Origin: Symbiodinium natans
Lineage: Eukaryota > Sar > Dinophyceae > Suessiales > Symbiodiniaceae
Direction of reading: 5' to 3'
Assembly: GCA_905221605.1 (NCBI GenBank)
Contig: CAJNDS010002076.1
Location: 148,501-170,000, forward strand
Length of the DNA: 21,500 bases
In this document: in pieces, positions 1 through 8,748 of the stretch
How the letters are laid out: every line of letters starts with the position of its first letter
Position numbering within the stretch: the first letter of the stretch is position 1
Notes under the pieces: model-generated
What the model saw: only the letters and a program-made list of their open reading frames with translations
Databases searched by the model: none
What the model was told of the DNA's origin: nothing
Program-made: the position numbers and the translations under genes

Positions 1-2
1 CT

Positions 3-3000
3 TTAGAAGCGTTACGGACGCTTTTGGCCATTGCTTCGGTAGATGCTATGGATATCGCAACTTTGGATGTTAGCACTGCATTCTTGCATTCCCCCCTTCC
101 GAAAGGATCGAAGGCGATTATCCAATTGCCCAAGGATGTTTCCGCCTGCAAGGACTATTATGTCCCGGTGTTTATGATTCTGGATCAAGCCATGAATGGT
201 TTGAGAGTTGCCGCCAAAGCTTGGAACTTGAAGCTGGCGACAGTTGTGAAGAAAGTTGGGTTGAAGCAATGCCCAACGGAACCTTCCGTCTTCGAGGGCA
301 CTGTGAGAGGGAAAAGATTCCTCATGTTGTGCTATGTGGACGATTTGATTCTGTGTGGCACTAGAGATGCCATTCGGTTGGTGACCGACACCCTGAACGG
401 AGAGTTGAAGATCAAGGAAACGGGTCGAATCACTTCCACTGGTGGAAAGATCACCTTTTTGGGGCGAGAGATTGAGAGACAAGGGAGTCATCTCAGGATG
501 CGAGTGCCCCCGGCATACTTAGATGCCCTGTTCGAGACAGAGTTCTGTAAGGACCTGAAGGTGGTTACTGCTCCTCCGGACATCGTGAAAACGGTCGAGA
601 AGGGCAGAGCAAGTGGTTCGGATCCTGAGTTGAGTGACACTGCAGCTGCGAGGTACAGAGCAGTACTTGGCCGGATTGCATGGTGGGGTCAGTCGAGACC
701 TGACCTGAGTAGGTGGATGTCCATTCTTTCGCAAGGACAGTCCAAGCCAACAGCATGCTTTGAGCAAGCATTGCGACAAGTGATTAGGTTCCTAAAGGGA
801 CAATACCATGCATGGCAGTACTTTGGCCCTGATGGGAATGTACCAGACAGTGGGCCGGCGCAGCTGGAAGTGTATGCGGATGCCAGTTGGGCACCCCAAG
901 CGTCGTTAGGACGAAGATCTGTGTCGGGCATAGCCATCTTTTATAGAGGATGCCTGATCAAGGGAATCTCTCGAGTTCAAGGGTGTGTATCGCTGAGTTC
1001 TTGTGAAGCCGAGTTGAGAGCCATCTTGACTGCGGTACAGGAGAGTGAGGGACTTGCGACTTTGATCGGTCAGTTGGCCGAGTCAGATGTCACGATCCGA
1101 TTGCACACTGACAGTTCCTCAGCGAGAGCGGTTTTGCTAAACCGTGGGTTGAGTAGGCGAGTTCGCCACTTAGACATCGCTGTCTGCTATCTTCAGGAGC
1201 GGATACAGGAAGCTCAGACCTTGAAGGTCATTTGGTGCCCGACAGCGGGAATGATCGCTGACGTTCTTACAAAGTGCTTGAGTCAAGTGACATTCTGTCA
1301 GCACCAGCAAGCTATGGGTATATACCCTGGTGAAGATGTGCAGCAGGTGTGGAGGATCTGTGGAATCCGACCAAGGGTTGGAGTTCAGGCATACCAGTGT
1401 GCCGAGGCAACTGGATGCAGTGTGGAGCAAGTTGGATCGTTGAAAAGTGTGAAAAAGTGTGGTGAAGTTTTTGAAAATTTCCACCTTAGAAGTCCCGAAA
1501 CCCTTCGTGAAGACTCTTCCCCTGAGGTTCAAGAAATGGATTTATGGTCCACCCGCAAAAGCTTTGGTTCAAGCACCACGGAAGCTAGCCCTAGCCTGGA
1601 GCCTGTACCTTTGGTGAAGGACAGGAAAATGGCAGCTGAAGACAGCAGGAAGGGTGAGCAGGGTGCTGAGATGAAAAGCCCCTTTTGGTGTAAGGTTTGC
1701 AAATGGTTGTTCAGATCCGAGCATGCTGCCGGGTTGAGCTGGGATGAAAGTGGCAAGCCCAAGTGCGAAAAGTGCAAACAGACTGTGACAGTCTCTGGCA
1801 CGGATGCAAGCCATGCATTCCATCTCCGAGAGGCAGAGAAGGAGCGCCGAGCTGCTGGAAAAAGGGGTGATAAAGGTGAAAGCCGAGGCTCAGGCCAAGC
1901 TGCACCGAAACCCAAGGCCATGCCGAAGGTGATTGAACGGATGGTCGACGTGTTTCCGGAGCTGGCGGATCCAGAGCCGCCGAAGTGGTTCGGTGATGTG
2001 TCATGGAGTATCTGCCGGCGCGGAACTCCAGTGGATGAGCTAGAGCTCAAGGACGTGATAGGCACGCTATCCGACAAGGATATGTTGCGCTATCAAAGCT
2101 CATACGAGAAGCTGGTGAAGCCCATCCAGGAGGTGTGTGAGCTACAGGAGAAACCCACGAAGATCTTCGGAATCTTGGATGTCCGTGGACAGATTGGTGG
2201 CAAGGCCATCATCTGGGAGATGGCAGTGAATGAAGGAGGACTGTACATGGAAGTGCCGCCGGGAACGTGTGGCCTGGCGATGTTGAGCTTCGTGAGGTAC
2301 TTGAAGAGAAAAGGGATAATCCCTGTTTTGCTTCTGGGTGAGCACCAGGACCTCGGAGTCTTGCGGATGGTGGATCTGTTGTGCATGCTACCCATTTTGG
2401 GAGCAGAGAGGATCATGGAGGATGAAGCTGAGAGCTCGTATTATCCCCCATGGGTGTTGCGCTGGAAGAGAAGTGCAAAGGAAGGATCCTTGGTGTTTAA
2501 GGAACTGGTGGAGCGAGTGCGAGTGATTTCGATGTTGTCGTGTGATACACTTCGGATTCACGAGCCGGAGCTGAGGGAGAGACCAGTCCCCAAGTGGTCG
2601 TTTGTGGCCTACAGCCACTACAGATCCGTGATGGAGTCTGTTGCAGGATTCTTGGAGGACCTGGAGAAAAAGAAAGAGGAGATCACCGACACGCAGAGGG
2701 CGGCAAGCTGGAAGAAGGTGGTTGCGAGTGAGACTCGAAGCGGTGTTGTGTGGATCTGCAAGTGTAAGTGGCACTTGCCGACCGACTATGTGGTGAGGTT
2801 CAACTTGACGTTGCCTGCCGACATGTGGCAGCAAGCCTTTGGGATCATGGGTGAGAATGTTGGGAAACTCGAGAAGGAGGAAAAGGACCTGAAGCGGATC
2901 CTCAAGGCTGCAGCGGAACAGCAAGACCGAGAGTTCGAGGAAGCTGAGCGAAAGCGCAAGCGCATCGCCGACCTGTCAGCTGCCGAGGAAGAAGCTGCTA

Positions 3001-3344
3001 AGAGAGCAAAGCTGGAAGGCGAAGCGGTTCGCTCGCCTGTGTCAGTTGTACCATCTGAGTTGGATGCAGCAGCTATCGCGCAGATTGCTGAGCGTGTGAA
3101 GGCAAGCTTTAGTGTTGCCGATTTGGAGCTGATGTTGGAAGAGAAGAAGAGAAAGGTTGGAGACCAGCCAACTGAGAGGCCTGCGGAGACGCCAGCTGAG
3201 CCTAGCCGATCTTCGCAGGATGTGGTGATGGAAACGAGGACGGCTGAGTTGGCGGAGATGAAGGAAGCCGCCAAGGAGCGCCGCGCCAAGTTGATGGAGT
3301 CAACTGGAGCTGGCGAGAAGAAGGGCGAAGAGGATGAAGAATGA
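3..3344 (+). CDS. Ty1/copia-type retrotransposon polyprotein, 3' part (RT-RNase H plus long C-terminal extension), partial
   Basis: The frame is open from base 3, so the protein starts upstream of the window; the first in-frame initiator-like codon (TTG, 24) is not a credible start and residues are numbered from it only for convenience. The reverse transcriptase (copia RVT_2 type) shows LDVSTAFL with the first catalytic Asp (66-68) and YVDDLILCG with the paired Asp (333-344). RNase H follows with its acidic residues in order: YADASW (Asp 879), SSCEAEL (Glu 1005), HTDSSSA (Asp 1110) and RHLDIAV (Asp 1173), then the family's end motif near IADVLTK (about 1260-1275). Copia polyproteins normally end about there; this one continues some 680 residues without a stop to TGA at 3342-3344. 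No frameshift or internal stop is seen, so the copy may be recent. It would copy element RNA into cDNA; gag, protease and integrase would lie upstream. Confidence 0.93.
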   Translation, partial: LEALRTLLAIASVDAMDIATLDVSTAFLHSPLPKGSKAIIQLPKDVSACKDYYVPVFMILDQAMNGLRVAAKAWNLKLATVVKKVGLKQCPTEPSVFEGTVRGKRFLMLCYVDDLILCGTRDAIRLVTDTLNGELKIKETGRITSTGGKITFLGREIERQGSHLRMRVPPAYLDALFETEFCKDLKVVTAPPDIVKTVEKGRASGSDPELSDTAAARYRAVLGRIAWWGQSRPDLSRWMSILSQGQSKPTACFEQALRQVIRFLKGQYHAWQYFGPDGNVPDSGPAQLEVYADASWAPQASLGRRSVSGIAIFYRGCLIKGISRVQGCVSLSSCEAELRAILTAVQESEGLATLIGQLAESDVTIRLHTDSSSARAVLLNRGLSRRVRHLDIAVCYLQERIQEAQTLKVIWCPTAGMIADVLTKCLSQVTFCQHQQAMGIYPGEDVQQVWRICGIRPRVGVQAYQCAEATGCSVEQVGSLKSVKKCGEVFENFHLRSPETLREDSSPEVQEMDLWSTRKSFGSSTTEASPSLEPVPLVKDRKMAAEDSRKGEQGAEMKSPFWCKVCKWLFRSEHAAGLSWDESGKPKCEKCKQTVTVSGTDASHAFHLREAEKERRAAGKRGDKGESRGSGQAAPKPKAMPKVIERMVDVFPELADPEPPKWFGDVSWSICRRGTPVDELELKDVIGTLSDKDMLRYQSSYEKLVKPIQEVCELQEKPTKIFGILDVRGQIGGKAIIWEMAVNEGGLYMEVPPGTCGLAMLSFVRYLKRKGIIPVLLLGEHQDLGVLRMVDLLCMLPILGAERIMEDEAESSYYPPWVLRWKRSAKEGSLVFKELVERVRVISMLSCDTLRIHEPELRERPVPKWSFVAYSHYRSVMESVAGFLEDLEKKKEEITDTQRAASWKKVVASETRSGVVWICKCKWHLPTDYVVRFNLTLPADMWQQAFGIMGENVGKLEKEEKDLKRILKAAAEQQDREFEEAERKRKRIADLSAAEEEAAKRAKLEGEAVRSPVSVVPSELDAAAIAQIAERVKASFSVADLELMLEEKKRKVGDQPTERPAETPAEPSRSSQDVVMETRTAELAEMKEAAKERRAKLMESTGAGEKKGEEDEE
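1290..3344 (+). other. C-terminal extension of the copia polyprotein: Cys4 zinc-ribbon-like motif, basic/coiled-coil tail, NLS-like motif
   Basis: This is a sub-region of the polyprotein frame. Visible elements, numbered from the TTG at 24: C556-x2-C559-x21-C581-x2-C584, spaced like a zinc ribbon and preceded by FW; a middle part of about 300 residues with no recognised motif; a second Cys-poor WICKCKW patch near base 2755; then a highly charged Glu/Lys/Arg-rich tail (about 2860-3340) predicted to be helical, coiled-coil-like, containing ERKRKRI and KKRKV (residues 1041-1045), which resembles a monopartite nuclear localisation signal. The tail ends in an acidic EEDEE. I do not recognise the family. 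Nuclear import or nucleic-acid binding by the retroelement complex is inference from composition only. It could also be a separate ORF-like domain fused to pol. Confidence 0.6.
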
Positions 3345-4060
3345 ACTGAGATGCTAAGTGATCTCAGTGGTTGGGTGGGTGAGTGAAACCCGCAGCCATT
3401 TTTTGGAAGCCATGGCCGCGTTGCCGCCATGGAGCGCCCGCGATTTTTCTGGTTAGTGTGAGCCCTTGTTTCAGTGCATGAGAAGTTTGCAAAGAGGAGG
3501 CAAAATGATGATGAAACTCAACGAGGGACTCTATAGCCCCTTCTGCAAGGCGTCTGATTGCCACCTCTGAAGACGTTTTTGGCTGATGGTACGCTGGAAG
3601 AAGCGAAACTATGAAGCCAATCTTTTCTTGAAGGATCAGCTAGCCGATGCTAGTTGGTGAGTTTGGTGACCTGGAAGATGCGAGACTGAGGAGGAGTACC
3701 ACGACAAGGTCGAGTGCTGAGTGGGAAACATCTGAAGCTTGCATTAATTCGTTTTCACGTGTTTGTCACCACGAACTCTTGGATTCGTTCCAAGACAACC
3801 CTGCCCCAGTGCAGGTGGATGCAAGTTTAATTCGTTTTTCACGTGTTTGGACAACGAACTCTTGGGTTACCAGTGATGTGGACCCAGGACAACCTGCCTG
3901 ATGGTGGGATCTTGCATGAGTTTTAAGTTTGATGTCAGAGATCGACTGGTGTGTTGTTTGTTTCGTTTGGTGGCGAGTACGCACCAAGGGAATGTGGCCA
4001 GGGCATCCCCTTAGTGTTGAAGTGCCGAGCTGGGCTTGGACTTCAGATCTTTGACATGAA
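3345..4060 (+). other. Retroelement 3' non-coding region between pol stop and purine-rich tract
   Basis: No credible coding sequence. The stretch follows the TGA of the polyprotein directly and leads to the purine-rich tract of the LTR-like segment, so it is best read as the untranslated internal 3' part of the same element. It holds the 83-bp duplication described separately. Short open frames of 73-84 codons here show no recognisable motif. Confidence 0.5.
3744..3899. repeat. Imperfect direct duplication, ~83-bp spacing, in retroelement 3' non-coding region
   Basis: TTAATTCGTTTTCACGTGTT at 3744-3763 recurs as TTAATTCGTTTTTCACGTGT from 3827, and both copies continue with a CACGAACTCTTGG or ACAACGAACTCTTGG ending (to 3782 and 3864). 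Each is followed by a CCA(A/G)GACAACCCTGCC-like segment (3789-3805 and 3884-3899). Both cores contain CACGTG, an E-box-like palindrome, but no regulatory role can be shown. Confidence 0.7.
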
Positions 4061-4432
4061 CCCTCAGCAAAATGCGGGGGGTGGAAGATTGTGGCTGATC
4101 ATTGATGTTTTTGTCATGTTTTGGATCAGCTTGTATAGGTTTGTTTTGCTTCGGAGTGACTGGGAATCCGTGTGATCCCATCCTCGATGGTTTATGCCTC
4201 GTTGATTTCCAAGGAAATCATACGAGTGTGTTTTTGCCCAATACGCTATTTAACGTGAGTGTGCAGTGTGTAGGAACTTCGTTCTGAAGCTGAGTTTAAG
4301 CTCACAAGAGAGAATTCGTTTAGTTTGTGCACTTCGTGACTTTTGGCTCAAGTGGCTCTGACTGTGAAAAAGAGAGAGCTGTCCGCACTTGTGTGAGAGG
4401 TCAGGGTTCGTGCTTTCAAGAAAAAAGGTACC
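4061..4432 (+). mobile_element. LTR-like segment copy A with adjacent polypurine tract (probable 3' LTR start)
   Basis: A purine-rich run (4069-4087, AAAATGCGGGGGGTGGAAG) is followed by ATTGTGGCTGATC, which fits a plus-strand-primer tract next to an LTR beginning TGTGG near 4090. The whole segment is clearly homologous to 6248-6585: shared strings include TTTTGCTTCGGAGTGA, GAAATCATAC(A/G)AGTGTG followed by TTTTTGCCCAATAC, and GCTTTCAAG...AAAAGGTAC. Position after a copia pol frame supports a 3' LTR. The right LTR end is not defined: similarity stops near 4432, but the AG/T-rich region beyond could still be LTR. It carries a 12-base match to the dinoflagellate spliced leader (4341-4352). Confidence 0.65.
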
Positions 4433-4479
4433 AGAGGGACCTTCGTTTTTTCACGGAACGTTCCCTTTCACCACTTCCG

Positions 4480-4910
4480 TTTTCTTAGCTTCTTTCTTAT
4501 GGACTTGTTCGAAAGCCAAGAAGAAGTCAAGAAGCAGAAAATCATTCTAAATTCCCTTGACGTTTTCTGGTTCTTTGTTTTCTTGTTTTGCAGAGAATCG
4601 AGTGAAGAAAAAATTCAAAATCAGAAGAGAGAATCATCTGTATTCCACCTCTGTCATTTCTTAATTTGTGCTCATATTGTTTGAGAATTAGAGAAGAAGA
4701 AAAGTAGAGAGCAAGTCCCCTCGATCGTTTTTGTTTCTTGTGTTCATTCTTCGAAATCAGAGGAGCGGAAATTATCTAAATTCCACTTTTTGGTTTGTTT
4801 CTTTGTTCATGTTCGAAAAGCTAAGAGGAAGTTAAGATAAGTAGACCCCTTGTTTCTCAGTTTCTGTTTCTTGTATTTTTCAAAAGCAGCGAATGACATA
4901 TTCAAAATCA
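4480..4910. repeat. Decayed tandem repeats, purine patches alternating with T-rich TTTCTTGTT patches
   Basis: About six diverged units of 70-95 bp alternate a T-rich piece (TTTGTTTTCTTGTTTT, TTTTTGTTTCTTGTGTTC, TTTGTTTCTTTGTTCATG) with a purine piece. Related cores are GAAAATCATTCTAAATTCC (4537-4555), GAGAATCATCTGTATTCCAC (4629-4648) and GAAATTATCTAAATTCCAC (4768-4786). TTCGAAA followed by an AAG-rich stretch begins at about 4508, 4750 and 4813. It may belong to the LTR or lie just outside it. No coding sequence is seen. Confidence 0.5.
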
Positions 4911-6247
4911 CAGTCTCTCCTTTCTTCTCTCTCTTATTTTAAATTTCCCCTTAATGCTTGCAGCATCGTCAGGCACCTGCAGCACAGCCTTGTTCTTGTC
5001 GTTTTGCATTCTTCCAAAAAGGGTTAGCGCACCTCCCCGTTTGTTAACGGAGTCTAAGAGCAAGTAGAGAGGATGGGAGGGGTTGAACAACCCCAGGTCC
5101 GGGTTAGAGTTAAGATTCCCAATGGTAATGTTGCAACACATGAGTTATGTCAGACCAACCTTCGGTATCCAACATTGCTATTGGGGGCTGGGGGCACACG
5201 CAAGGGCTTGTGACCGGAGACAAGCATCCTTTTTCAGGCTCTTCAGGCTCCAAGTCCTGCGATTTCGAACAGAAAGCTTTTTTTGTTTGTTTGCAGCGTG
5301 CTGCGTTTGACAGCTTCACACAGCTCCATTAGCGTCGCCCACGAACATTCAAGTTTTACGTTGCAGGTTGTTTGCCGTGTGCCAATCGGCCAGCATGTGC
5401 ATCAAGTTCCCAAAAGGAGCATAGAAGGTCATAAGCATCACGTGGCCCAAGTGCCACCCCTCCAGGTTTCTAAAGGAAATTTTGGCCCAGCCAAGCTACA
5501 CCCCCTTCTGGTAGTTGCTGTTCCCACCTTTCCTCATGTTGTGCGGTTGGCAGCCTGCTGCGCTCCACATTGATGGAGAGCACACGGATGTTCTGCTTCG
5601 GAGGCGTTTTCTGCCTGTCCAACCCCTTGTTGAAAGTCAAGAAGGGCTTATACTCACCAAGCTTGCTTGACATGCGCCGCCTGGGTTCCAAGCAGGGTTT
5701 CCTGCCTTTTTGCAGATTCACTGTTGATACGTTCATTGCTGGTGTTTATACACCATCGCGGCGCATAAGAAACGATATCCACAGTCACTAGTCCCCCCCT
5801 CGTCGCACAGCTTCCAGCCGTTCTTGACAGCCGTACCCACAACATCTTGGAACTGATCAGTGGGTGTTCGGAGGCAGTGCCCACTAAGGTGTGGCGTCAA
5901 ATGCTGGACGACAGCTGGTGCAGTTATGCCTCTACCATTCAAGGTCGACACTTTGTGGAACATGTATCTTCTGACAGTAATATTAATGTGCCGCTATTGG
6001 CAGGTTGGAAGGGCGCAAGCCGCTTCTCTCCACATACCGACGTCAAGATCCCTTCCTGTAAGAAGCACTCAGCAGCGTGAAACTAAAGTACATGCTCTTC
6101 TGAATGCAATTTTACGAATGCTCCGAAAATTGTCTTGGTGCTTCGAAGGTGCCGCCATCCGCTAGTTTGTCCCCCTGAAACAGGCTGCGTTTGCTTCTTG
6201 TGGGTACTCCTTCCACCTCACAGAGCAGTGGAAACCCTCTCGCCTAC
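4911..6247. other. No recognisable gene
   Basis: After a pyrimidine-rich stretch (about 4911-4950, CTTTCTTCTCTCTC) the region has several open frames of 60-100 codons on both strands, none with a family motif, consistent codon pattern or convincing splice structure. It separates the two LTR-like copies and could be an older inserted sequence or intergenic DNA. Confidence 0.5.
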
Positions 6248-6585
6248 CCCCTGAAAGAATGCGGGGTTGGAAGAGTTTAGTCATGTTTTAGATCCGCTTG
6301 TAAACTATTTTGCTTCGGAGTGAGTGGGAATCGTGTTGATCTTATCTTCTGTGATTTTCGTCTCGATGATTTCACTAAGAAATCATACAAGTGTGTTTTT
6401 GCCCAATACTCCACTTTGAGTGAGTGTGCAGTGAGTCTGTTCTGAAGCACTTTTCGTTTCACGACTGAATTCGTTTGTAGTTTTGCGCGCTCGTGAACTT
6501 TGGCTCAAGACTGAGAAAAATGACGAGTGCTGCTTGTGCTTGGTTTAGGACGGACAGGGCTTGCGCTTTCAAGGGAAAAGGTACT
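6248..6585 (+). mobile_element. LTR-like segment copy B, diverged and truncated 3' end of a related retroelement
   Basis: Same-orientation homologue of 4061-4432, roughly 70% identical by eye with small deletions. It includes the purine-rich run just before the LTR-like part (GAAAGAATGCGGGGTTGGAAG, 6253-6273), which a solo LTR would lack, so it looks like a truncated 3' end rather than a solo LTR. A deletion of about 20 bp relative to copy A follows the purine run. Sequence beyond 6585 no longer matches copy A. No pol coding sequence is recognisable upstream. Confidence 0.65.
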
Positions 6586-7097
6586 GGATTCACACATCCA
6601 TCGCAGCAACGACACCCAGTCCTTAATCAATCGGAGCCGATTCCGTGGGAGAGCTGAGACTTGTGGACTCAGCAATGGGAAGGTGCAAGCCATGGAGCAG
6701 GAAGCTCCTTTGCTGCATTCCCCACAACGTGAAGTTCCGCGTTCATTTTGCAAATACCTCAGACGTTCCGTTGGATGTGGTTTAGGATTTTAGGAGGAGG
6801 TCAGCAGATGGGGGCGTGATGAGCATGCTGAAATCTTTGCAAGATGAAGTGGGGAGGTTGACGGCAGAGCTGATAAGCGGATGGGAGAGCTGCAGGAAGA
6901 AGGATGGCCGCCGACCACGCGCTCATAGCTGGACTTTACTGGAGGCAATTCCTTATTCCCAGCAATGCTAGAGGGTCGTTCCAGCAGGTTCTTCTCCTGG
7001 AGGTTAAGAAAGGGAAGAGGATCCTCACATGGGACCCACTACAATAAGGAGGCGCTCCTCGCTTCAGCTGTTCACATGGAGCTGCTTCTCCACTTCA
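6586..7097. other. No recognisable gene
   Basis: About 500 bases between LTR copy B and the trinucleotide tract. An open frame at 6527-6793 has no recognisable motif and begins inside the LTR-like segment. Nothing else can be supported. Confidence 0.5.
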
Positions 7098-7520
7098 GCG
7101 TACTACTATTTCTATTATTACTTTTACTACTATAATTATTATTACTATTATTATTATTGTTTCTATTATTACTATGATTACTACTATTACTTGTATTACT
7201 ATGATTACTATGATATCCATTATTATTATTATTACTTCTATTATTATTACTACTATTACTATTATTATATTATTTCTATGATTATTATTATTTCTATTAT
7301 GATTCCCGTTATTTTTGTTTTAGTATTTCTATTGTCATAATTATTACTACTAGTACTACTAGTACTACTAGTACTACTAGTACTACTAGTACTATTATTA
7401 CCAATATTACGGTTGTGACTACTACTACTATGATTTTTATTATTTCTGCTATTACAATTATTATCATTATTGCTACTATTCGCATTATTATGATTACTAT
7501 TACTACTACTACTACTACTG

Positions 7521-7591
<71 letters not shown>

Positions 7592-7870
7592 GCTACTGCT
7601 ACTGCTACTGCTACTGCTACTGCTACTGCTACTGCTACTGCTACTGCTACTACTATTACTATTTCTACTATATTACCATTACTATTATTATTATTACTAC
7701 TGCAATTAGTATGATTATTTTCATTATTCTTATTTTAAATTACTATTACTTTTACTACTATTACTAGTACTATTACACTATTGCTATTATAATTATTGTT
7801 ATTACTATTACTATTATTACTATTACTATTTCGATTATTACTACTATTATTATTGTTATTACTACTATCG
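7098..7870. repeat. Large compound trinucleotide microsatellite (TAY/TTY family) with TAC, TGCTAC and TACTACTAG blocks
   Basis: About 770 bp almost wholly of TAT, TAC, TTA, TTC-type triplets, with very few G on the + strand. Perfect sub-blocks: five copies of TACTACTAG (7345-7389); TAC x6, TGC, TAC x23 (7501-7590); and (TGCTAC)x10 (7591-7650). Long open frames here (Tyr-rich in one frame, Thr-rich in another) are by-products of the repeat. Confidence 0.95.
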
Positions 7871-8667
7871 ACTACTGGGGTGAAAAAAGAAGGACAGGTT
7901 TCCGATCAAGCCCCGACAACCGAGGCTCCAGGGAAGTGAATCAAGACATGTCTAAACCCCCCAAGGTAAATAAATGTAGACTTTCGGGGAATTGGGGCGA
8001 GAAAACAGATTGGCTAACTCAAACCCACTTGGCAGAGTCACAACACTTCGTGTTCTGAAAGAACCGCAATGAGCTGCCCCAAGGGAACTTTGACGATTTT
8101 GGCCGAATAATGCAAGTGGTGCTCTGGCACTGGTGTGGCCCTGCGGGTCCGTGCCTTGATGGTCCATGAAGGTAGTCCTTTAATAATTCCGATGGTGTCG
8201 ATTCCGATCACGGGTCCTCGATCTGCCACGCAGCAGTCTCGACTTTTGCCAAGCGTTCAGCATGTCAAGCTTGGTGGTGCTTCGGCCCTCTTTACAGACC
8301 ATTGCGCTTGAGTCCGACGCGGACTCCATGTTAGCACCGAATTTCTATCCATACATGTCTCGCACGGAGTATTTGGTGTGCTTTTGTTAGCATTTGATCG
8401 AAAGTCCAAAAAGATGAAATCTTGCTTGGCACTGCAGCTGCAATCGTCTCAAGTTGGGCTTCATCAAAGCCGCGAAATGTAAAAACCCATCTTCACCCAC
8501 TGGCTGACTTGGTGCTGGGCAATATCGTCAATATAGCCAGGAATATCATGGATATCATCAGGCACTTGTCTTCCTTGGGAGCGGCCCCAAAGCACCTGAT
8601 AAAGCAATACAATCCTGAATCCTAGTCCGAATCCTTTTCGAACGCCCGAGACCATTGAGACTTTCCA
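7871..8667. other. Intergenic stretch upstream of the channel gene, no recognisable gene
   Basis: Short open frames on both strands (up to 71 codons) have no identifiable motif. If the channel gene starts at 8668, this stretch would hold its 5' flank and any trans-splicing acceptor. An AG sits at 8657-8658, ten bases before the proposed ATG. Confidence 0.4.
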
Positions 8668-8748
8668 ATGGAGACGTTAAGCGATCTCGTGCGGCGGCAG
8701 CGCTTGCAGCTGACGACTTTGTTGGATACACACCAAGCCGAGCTGGAG
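8668..8748 (+). CDS. Channel gene, proposed first coding exon (N-terminal helical segment)
   Basis: ATG at 8668 opens a 27-codon frame beginning METLSDLVRRQRLQLTTLLD and ending in QAELE, a Leu/Gln/Arg-rich amphipathic helix of the sort found at the N-termini of dinoflagellate channels (recalled, not checked). A GT donor at 8749 leaves phase 0, matching the phase of the next proposed exon at 9394. Without transcript evidence it remains a proposal. Confidence 0.45.

Noticed and set aside
1529-2077. Minus-strand 182-codon frame, and other minus frames over 2388-3430
   Set aside because: Antisense to the continuous copia polyprotein frame; no recognisable motif.
3390-3406. CCGCAGCCATTTTTTGG, resembling the 5' half of the dinoflagellate spliced leader
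   Set aside because: One mismatch and two inserted T, and the 3' half of the leader is missing; it follows the pol stop rather than preceding a coding exon. Too weak to call a relict leader.
5847-6165. Overlapping open frames of 77 and 101 codons
   Set aside because: No motif, no clear splice borders, and no similarity to neighbouring genes that I can recognise.
7029-7714. Long Tyr-rich and Thr-rich open frames (103 and 99 codons)
   Set aside because: They are translations of the trinucleotide microsatellite; no start context, homology or splice structure supports a gene.
7952-8229. Minus-strand frames with an IGIDTIGIIKG-like string
   Set aside because: Short, no recognised family, no support from neighbouring exons; not enough to call an exon.
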